DNA of 64,000 nt from Sphingorhabdus lutea. Its GTDB lineage: Bacteria; Pseudomonadota; Alphaproteobacteria; Sphingomonadales; Sphingomonadaceae. A program made the translations under genes and the position numbers. This document shows, piece by piece, positions 59,402 to 64,000 of the stretch (the stretch's first letter is position 1; each line of letters starts with the position of its first letter). The notes under the pieces are model-generated. The model made no database searches, was not told the origin of the DNA, and was given only the letters and a program-made list of their open reading frames with translations. The stretch covers positions 2,284,501-2,348,500 of the forward strand of contig NZ_CP018154.1 of NCBI RefSeq assembly GCF_001889025.1, read 5' to 3'.

Positions 59402-59558
59402 ATAATATCTTTCCTTGTTGCACAATAATTCGCCCGCAAAGCCGCATGAAATTCATGAAAGCCGCAGGTGAAATTTTATATATTTTTTGGTATTTATGGG
59501 CTATTTAGACTTGCCTATTGCTGGCTGGCCTATTGCTGGCTGGCCTAATTTTGGGCGT
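59402..59558 (-). promoter_or_regulatory. Capsid gene leader with repeats and probable promoter
   Basis: This 157-base stretch between the DUF4760 terminator and the capsid ATG contains an AT-rich segment with TATAAAAT, then a palindrome CATGAAATTCATG between two GCGGCTTT copies, then the ribosome site. At its far end CCTATTGCTGGCTGG is duplicated in tandem (59514-59543). It must hold the capsid promoter if the terminator upstream works; no clear -35 was found. Confidence 0.45.
59514..59546. repeat. 15-bp tandem repeat upstream of the capsid gene
   Basis: Two perfect copies of CCTATTGCTGGCTGG and the first bases of a third. Confidence 0.8.
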
Positions 59559-59583
59559 AAAAAAACCGCCCAAAAGGACGGTT
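59559..59583 (-). terminator. Intrinsic terminator of the DUF4760 gene
   Basis: On the minus strand AACCGTCC and GGGCGGTT form an 8-bp stem (one T-G pair) with a 4-base loop, followed by TTTTT. It starts 27 bases after the stop codon of the inserted gene. Confidence 0.88.
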
Positions 59584-59609
59584 GCTATTTTTTTGAAATA
59601 TTCTAACGC

Positions 59610-60161
59610 TTAAGCGGCAAAAATATTACATATTGCCTTCCATTTACGGGTCATCCAATTGGGCTTGCCGTCCCAATCCTTATCATCCTGCCATTTTTTG
59701 GCCAATGCCTCAAACTCACAAAATATTTTTGGATTATTTTTATAGTTTCTAACTTCATTTAAATAACCTGTCATGGTTTGATAATCATCAATATAGGCGC
59801 CATTAAACCAGCGGCGAAACACCATTTCATCAATGACGCCTTCTTTTATCGAAACCGCGACCAATTCGTTTACATTTAATGTTGTCCTAATATTATTGGC
59901 TTCTTCCGAATCCTTTTCATCTTCTTTTCCCCATTTCGCGGAGTTAAACTCGCCTTTTTTCAATTTGATAAACTCTTTACGCGCCGCAATTAAATCACCA
60001 TCCGATTCAATATGCATTATTAAATCTAATGTACCGCGCCGCTTCGCCATTTTACGGTTTGAATATATTGTGACAAAAGCCAATATAGCAGATATAATAA
60101 CGGCTCCCCCAGTTATGAGAGAGCCGTAAACCGTCCAAAATTCATGTATAGATTCTATCAA
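59610..60161 (-). CDS. DUF4760 membrane protein inserted in the GTA cluster
   Basis: 183 residues from a TTG start with GGAGG 9 bases upstream; no in-frame ATG exists earlier, and the next Met would remove the membrane helix. One N-terminal helix (YGSLITGGAVIISAILAFVT) is followed by a cytoplasmic helical part: RRGTLDLIMHIESDGDLIAA, LNVNELVAVSIKEGVIDE and FRRWFNGAYIDDY, the DUF4760 pattern. The function is not known. It has its own terminator, an AT-rich leader and no GTA homologue, so it looks like a cargo gene (moron) between protease and capsid. Confidence 0.75.
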   Translation of the reverse strand: MIESIHEFWTVYGSLITGGAVIISAILAFVTIYSNRKMAKRRGTLDLIMHIESDGDLIAARKEFIKLKKGEFNSAKWGKEDEKDSEEANNIRTTLNVNELVAVSIKEGVIDEMVFRRWFNGAYIDDYQTMTGYLNEVRNYKNNPKIFCEFEALAKKWQDDKDWDGKPNWMTRKWKAICNIFAA

Positions 60162-60408
60162 ATCTATTAGCCTCCATGACCTTCATATAATCTCATGATA
60201 CGCTCCTTTTTTAAGCCTTTCAGTAGCCTTTACGTTACCGAGTATTTATTTGATATATTATCTGTTAACGCATTATACAATATTTTTATACCATTATGGC
60301 ATATTAAATTTACGCCATTATTGGTTAATCCCAATATATAGCAAAACGCGATTAACAATAAATTAAATAGCCATTAAGTTCATATCAATATTAAAAAAAA
60401 CAGCAAAC
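60162..60408 (-). promoter_or_regulatory. AT-rich leader of the DUF4760 gene with short upstream reading frame
   Basis: This 247-base gap is very AT-rich. On the minus strand it has a TATAAT box (about 60274-60279, preceded by no good -35), then AAGGAG and a 9-codon frame (ATG 60196, MRLYEGHGG, TAA 60167-60169) whose end overlaps the GGAGG site of the DUF4760 gene. TTAA-N7-TTAA (60352-60366), a CtrA-type box, lies 191 bases upstream of the gene. Confidence 0.5.
60352..60366. promoter_or_regulatory. Possible CtrA box inside the GTA cluster
   Basis: TTAAC at 60352-60356 and TTAA at 60363-60366, the TTAA-N7-TTAA spacing with the consensus C after the first half. It is in an AT-rich gap, so a chance match cannot be excluded. 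Confidence 0.35.
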
Positions 60409-60846
60409 TCACCCATCCACCAAATGTACATGGACGCGCGGTTGCATGGGGTGGGTGACGATGCTGACCTCCACCAATTCCAATTTTTGTAAATGGCGCG
60501 GATTTTGTCCGCTACTTTCCTGCACTCTATATCCAAAGGAAAGCCCGCGCACCGCGCCGCTTTGCACATAATCGGCAATTTGGACATCTTCATTATACGA
60601 TAATTTCGCAATCACGCGCAGCCCGCGTCTATCCTCCCCCGCCATATCCAAAACGCCAATTTGCCGCCCCGGATCATGCTGCCATAAAAGGGGGATGCTC
60701 CGCCCATTTACCATAAAATCACGCAGGCTATCGGTAAATGCACCTTGGCTGATAATATCCCCGCCCTTGTCCATATGGTCAAAAATCGCGGCATAGCCCG
60801 CAAAGCGCAGCATTTTTTTTGGCAATAAATTCTCACGCCCCCTCAT
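60409..60846 (-). CDS. GTA prohead protease, HK97 type (gp4)
   Basis: 145 residues from ATG 60846, which overlaps the upstream stop as ATGA; a longer in-frame start exists at 60921 but lies within that gene. Family motifs: RFAGYAAIFDHMDKGGDIIS, His57 in IPLLWQHDPGRQIG, Ser103 in GAVRGLSFGYRV and the end LELVEVSIVTHPMQP. It matures the capsid by removing the delta domain. Confidence 0.92.
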   Translation of the reverse strand: MRGRENLLPKKMLRFAGYAAIFDHMDKGGDIISQGAFTDSLRDFMVNGRSIPLLWQHDPGRQIGVLDMAGEDRRGLRVIAKLSYNEDVQIADYVQSGAVRGLSFGYRVQESSGQNPRHLQKLELVEVSIVTHPMQPRVHVHLVDG

Positions 60847-61151
60847 TTTAGATATTCCGTCAGGCCAAATCGAACCGCAAGGCCGATTAAAAATATGGCC
60901 AACACCCCCTTTACCATCCAATCAATTGCCGCCTTCCACGCGCCCTTTTTCGCATCGCGCCATGCGGCCAATAATAAACGAAGTTCGGTCAAATCCTTTT
61001 GCGCATGGTCATCGGACAATCCCAATTTGGCCAATGCCCGCCTTGCGCCTGCCTCGCTTGATTGGTCGATAATGGCGTAAATAGTGGCCAAATCCGCGCC
61101 CGATTGTTCCGCCTGACGGGTTAAATGGCCCAACATTTTGGTCTCATTCAT
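60843..61151 (-). CDS. Small GTA protein at the g3.5 position (DUF6127-like)
   Basis: 102 residues. A helical N-terminal part (GHLTRQAEQSGADLATIYAI, ARRALAKLGLSDDHAQKDL) is followed by a single membrane helix near the C-terminus (MVKGVLAIFLIGLAVRFGLT). A small membrane protein stands here in GTA clusters (rcc01685 position), and the pattern resembles DUF6127. It overlaps the portal gene by 8 bases and the protease by 4. Confidence 0.75.
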   Translation of the reverse strand: MNETKMLGHLTRQAEQSGADLATIYAIIDQSSEAGARRALAKLGLSDDHAQKDLTELRLLLAAWRDAKKGAWKAAIDWMVKGVLAIFLIGLAVRFGLTEYLK

Positions 61152-62355
61152 CGCCTGCCTCCACGCATAAATGGGTCAATCCCAACATGGCGCGTTTTTC
61201 CTCTTTGGACAGGAAATCGGCGCTGCTGACCTGCGCCCATAATTTTTCTCTATCCTCTGCCAATGCGGTAATCATATCCAAATCAAGTTCAATTTTCGCG
61301 CCCTTCACCCATGGGTTTAACCCTGCCGATATTGCGCCGAAAATCTTATTACACATGGGGATGAGGGTAAGCCGCCATAATGCGCGATTTGCCTCTTTAT
61401 AATTGGCATAGCTATTATCCCCTGGCAGGCCCATCAACATGGGCGGCACACCAAAGGCAAGCGAGATTTCACGCGCCGATGCCGCCTTTAACGCCACAAA
61501 ATCCATATCGGCGGGCGACATGCTTAATGATTGCCATTTTAACCCGCCTTCCAATAATAAAGGCCTGCCCGCATTATATGCGCCGGAAAATCCCGCCTCC
61601 ATTTCCGATTTTAAACGATCAAATTGTTCACTGGTCAGGGTGGCCGTGGGATCGCCAGGGTCATAAATTAACGCGCCCGATGGCCGCGCCGCATTGTCCA
61701 AAAATGCCTCATTCCATTTGGTCGCGGCATTATGCACCGCCACTGCGCGCATCGACGCGGCTAAACATCCTGTGCCATAATGGTCATCATGGGGGCTAAA
61801 CCCACGTAAATGGATGATTTGCGGACGCCCCGCCTCATCATAGGCGGCAATTTCGCTCACATTCTGCCCGATCTGATATTGATAAGCCACCGGCCATCCA
61901 TCATCACCTGCAATAATTTTGACGCGGTCGGGACGCAGCGCATATAAAGCAGAAATGCGTCCCAAATAATCGCACTGCACATGAATAAACGCATTGCCGT
62001 GAAGCAGGAAATGTGCGCTCACATCTTCTAAAATAGTAAATCCGCCATCATTTTTGTCAATCAATGCGGCAATTTCTGGCGAGCTGATTTTCAACACCGC
62101 GCCGGAAATGGCATCGGTAATCATTCGCACCGCGCGTTGTGCCACCGGATTTTCGCAATATGCCTGCTGTGCATGGGCAATATAATTTGCCCCATTGCCA
62201 AATTGAACCGCCATATCATTTTTGATATTTTGAGCCCATGGCGGGGCAGTCATGCCATATATATGGCCCATATTTGCAGCGGATGATTTTTTTCCAATAT
62301 CATCGCCGCCCTGCCCCGTCCGAATAAGGGCACGGAATTTTTCCATCATCTTCAT
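61144..62355 (-). CDS. GTA portal protein (gp3)
   Basis: 403 residues of the HK97-type portal family. Visible parts are QAYCENPVAQRAVRMITDAI, FLLHGNAFIHVQCDYLGRIS, LYALRPDRVKI, IIHLRGFSPHDDHYGTGCLA, and SLAFGVPPMLMGLPGDNSYA. Twelve copies form the DNA channel at the head vertex. AAGGA precedes the ATG. It follows the large terminase by 25 bases. Confidence 0.93.
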   Translation of the reverse strand: MKMMEKFRALIRTGQGGDDIGKKSSAANMGHIYGMTAPPWAQNIKNDMAVQFGNGANYIAHAQQAYCENPVAQRAVRMITDAISGAVLKISSPEIAALIDKNDGGFTILEDVSAHFLLHGNAFIHVQCDYLGRISALYALRPDRVKIIAGDDGWPVAYQYQIGQNVSEIAAYDEAGRPQIIHLRGFSPHDDHYGTGCLAASMRAVAVHNAATKWNEAFLDNAARPSGALIYDPGDPTATLTSEQFDRLKSEMEAGFSGAYNAGRPLLLEGGLKWQSLSMSPADMDFVALKAASAREISLAFGVPPMLMGLPGDNSYANYKEANRALWRLTLIPMCNKIFGAISAGLNPWVKGAKIELDLDMITALAEDREKLWAQVSSADFLSKEEKRAMLGLTHLCVEAGDE

Positions 62356-62380
62356 AAAGATAATCCTTTATCAATTTTTC

Positions 62381-63703
62381 TTAAAAACGAATTTTGGGCA
62401 TGGCCCGCCTGCCCAGCATCAACTCCGTCATCGCCCAAACCAGCGCATCGGCGCGGTCGGGCGAACGGCCCGGTCCTTCATAATTTCCGCCAATCATCAT
62501 GCCGCATAATTGATCTTCCAATGCGTCAAATCGTCCGGCATGCACAACGCGCCCCGCCTCATATAATGCCGCGACCGGTTCGGCCCGCGCCATTTTGCCA
62601 CGGCTGGCATGGACCAGTTTGATGGGCAGGTTGATATTCGCCGCGCGAAGTACGCTGCCCACCATATCACCGCCCTGATTTGCCTCGGCCACCACATGGT
62701 CCGCACCCCAGTTTTCGGCCAAATTGGCCACTTGCCGCGCCCATTTTTCGGGCGAAGCCTTGGCAATGCTGCCATCATATAACAGCGCGCCGCGCCCATC
62801 GGTTAACCCCGCCGCGACAATGATGCCGCATTCATCGCCTCTATCACTTGCGGGTGGATCAACCGATATGATGATGCGCGATATTTGCTCTGGCTCAATT
62901 GGCGTTGCAATTCGGCATTTCTGCAATATTGGCCTCGTCCATAATGCGCCGTCAATTTCGCAAAGCAATTCGCCGGACAATTCCTGACGCCCCAAATTGC
63001 TTTGCCCATATTGCGCCTCCATCGCGGCGATAAAATCGGGGGGAAGAGCCGCGCGATTATCCTGTGTTGTGCCCTTGGTAATGACCACATCGTCCCGCGC
63101 CATGATATTTTGCAATAATATGTTTCGGCGCGGCGTGGTGGTTACCAAAATTTGCGGTTTTTTACCCAAACGAAGGCCCATGGCCAAATTATCCCATGCG
63201 TCAATATTTTTTCCGCCGCTATGTTCCCATTTGGTTAATTCATCACACCATGCATGGCTATGTTGCGGGCCGCGCAATGCCTCTGGCGATTGGGCGGAAT
63301 AACAATATGCCGCCGCCCCATTGGCCCATATTATTTGGCGCAGGCTGGATTCCCATTTTACTGGTAAATGGCGGCGCTGCGTTGATAATATGCCGCTATC
63401 CCCTTCCACCATCGTGGCGCGAACATCATATAAATTATCCCCCAATAATGCAATTTTTACATGTGGATTTGCGGCGGCAATGTCATGCACCCATTCCGCG
63501 CCCGCACGGGTTTTTCCAAAACCGCGCCCCGCCATTATTAACCAAATACGCCAATTTCCCTTTGGCGGTAACTGTGATGGCCGCGCCAATATGCGCCATT
63601 CATATTTTAATTTACCCAATTGAGTTGGCGACAGGGAATTTATGAATTTGTGCAGTTCATCCGGCGGCAACATGCTGATTTGCTGCCAAATGCTATATTC
63701 CAC
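62381..63703 (-). CDS. GTA large terminase / DNA packaging protein (gp2)
   Basis: 440 residues from a GTG start that overlaps the small terminase stop by 11 bases. The ATPase has Walker A at residues 58-65 (AGRGFGKTRAGAEW) and Walker B-like SHAWCDELTKWE. The C-terminal nuclease has ISVDPPASDRGDECGIIVAA and VAEANQGGDMVG with its acidic residues in place. It packages chromosomal pieces into GTA heads; in known GTAs the motor has lost specificity for its own DNA. Confidence 0.94.
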   Translation of the reverse strand: MEYSIWQQISMLPPDELHKFINSLSPTQLGKLKYEWRILARPSQLPPKGNWRIWLIMAGRGFGKTRAGAEWVHDIAAANPHVKIALLGDNLYDVRATMVEGDSGILSTQRRHLPVKWESSLRQIIWANGAAAYCYSAQSPEALRGPQHSHAWCDELTKWEHSGGKNIDAWDNLAMGLRLGKKPQILVTTTPRRNILLQNIMARDDVVITKGTTQDNRAALPPDFIAAMEAQYGQSNLGRQELSGELLCEIDGALWTRPILQKCRIATPIEPEQISRIIISVDPPASDRGDECGIIVAAGLTDGRGALLYDGSIAKASPEKWARQVANLAENWGADHVVAEANQGGDMVGSVLRAANINLPIKLVHASRGKMARAEPVAALYEAGRVVHAGRFDALEDQLCGMMIGGNYEGPGRSPDRADALVWAMTELMLGRRAMPKIRF

Positions 63704-64000
63704 CGATATTATCGGCTTTTAACCGCTCTCTGGTTTCTTCCAATTTATCCAATATATCATTTAATAAATTATCATGCATTACGGCATCGCTGCTATTATC
63801 CTTTTGATTTTCATTCGCCATTTGCGATTGATATTGCGCCACCGTGGACGCATGAAGTTGTAATAATTTCAATCCCATGGCATCATCATAATGTTTGAAA
63901 TGCCCCTTTATCTCACCGCCATGGATAATGGGTTTTTCCACGCCAAAACGCGCGCGTTGCAACATTTCCAGTAACAAATTCTCAAAGGCGATTTTTAACG
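63693..64000 (-). CDS. GTA small terminase-like protein (gp1), N-terminus outside the window
   Basis: An open frame from the window edge of at least 101 residues (LKIAFENLLLEMLQRARFGV reading in from the edge); a TTG at 63977 is not needed as a start. It has HGGEIKGHFKHYDDAMGLKL, then a polar stretch with Gln/Asn and a helical end (LDKLEETRERLKADN). Its position directly before the large terminase and the overlap fit gp1, which binds the terminase in Rhodobacter GTA. Similarity itself is weak, so the name rests mainly on position. Confidence 0.7.
   Translation of the reverse strand, partial: LKIAFENLLLEMLQRARFGVEKPIIHGGEIKGHFKHYDDAMGLKLLQLHASTVAQYQSQMANENQKDNSSDAVMHDNLLNDILDKLEETRERLKADNIGGI

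Larger units (their letters stand above)
46996..64000 (-). mobile_element. Gene transfer agent (GTA) structural gene cluster, reaching the window end
   Basis: About 17 kb with gene order small terminase, large terminase, portal, small g3.5-like protein, prohead protease, [DUF4760], capsid, [S74 fibre, two small proteins], head-tail connector, small protein, DUF3168 terminator, tail tube, two tail chaperones, tape measure, gp12, gp13, gp14 peptidase, gp15, DUF2793. This is the order of the Rhodobacter-type GTA with insertions. No integrase, replication, repressor or lysis genes are present, and the tape measure is very short (194 residues), which argues for a GTA instead of a prophage. All frames look open. 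Genes are mostly joined by ATGA overlaps. Confidence 0.85.

Noticed and set aside
46996..64000. Complete prophage
   Set aside because: No integrase, repressor, replication, holin or endolysin genes, no attachment-site repeats within the window, and a very short tape measure; the GTA reading fits better.

Overview
The window comes from an alphaproteobacterial chromosome, most probably an unusually AT-rich member of the Sphingomonadales. The evidence is an essential-type cell-cycle regulator CtrA with its TTAA-N7-TTAA box and GANTC sites, a DUF1489 protein, an alphaproteobacterial-type rpoB/rpoC, and a long gene cluster of the Rhodobacter-type gene transfer agent (GTA) that ends in a DUF2793 gene. 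No rRNA, tRNA, insertion sequence or CRISPR array was recognised.

Left part (1-21.8 kb): housekeeping and metabolic genes. These are a 3'-truncated gamma-glutamyltransferase, pyrD, a cyclophilin, mgtE, DUF1489, a lipoprotein PQQ-dependent dehydrogenase with its own cytochrome c domain, glnB-glnA behind a good sigma-54 promoter, a secreted M28 peptidase, ctrA, a run of a uracil-DNA-glycosylase-like protein, arfB and free-methionine sulfoxide reductase, a large RcnB/MORN-like/glycine-zipper envelope protein, bpt, threonine ammonia-lyase, a beta-hydroxyacid dehydrogenase overlapping an exported amidohydrolase, and a zinc-free MDR oxidoreductase.

Middle part (22-39.3 kb): the transcription/translation block secE-nusG-rplK-rplA-rplJ-rplL-rpoB-rpoC. 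It is interrupted by a GNAT acetyltransferase (between nusG and rplK), by an opposite-strand GGDEF/EAL protein (between rplA and rplJ), and by a tiny lipoprotein plus apt and an MTA/SAH nucleosidase (between rplL and rpoB).

Next part (39.3-46.7 kb, all on the minus strand): a small lipoprotein, galU, msrA, an RND efflux permease with its lipoprotein adaptor, and an OmpA-type porin.

Right part (47-64 kb, minus strand): an almost complete GTA structural cluster, running from the small terminase (cut by the window end) to the megatron-like tip protein and DUF2793. Most genes are coupled by ATGA overlaps. Four things set it apart from the textbook Rhodobacter cluster. A DUF4760 membrane protein sits between protease and capsid with its own terminator and an AT-rich leader. 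The capsid gene lies between two intrinsic terminators. A tail-fibre gene with a self-cleaving S74 chaperone domain lies between capsid and head-tail connector. A very long gp12 carries an extra glycosidase-like N-terminal region, while gp15 is short. Several 12-26 bp tandem duplications are scattered through the window.
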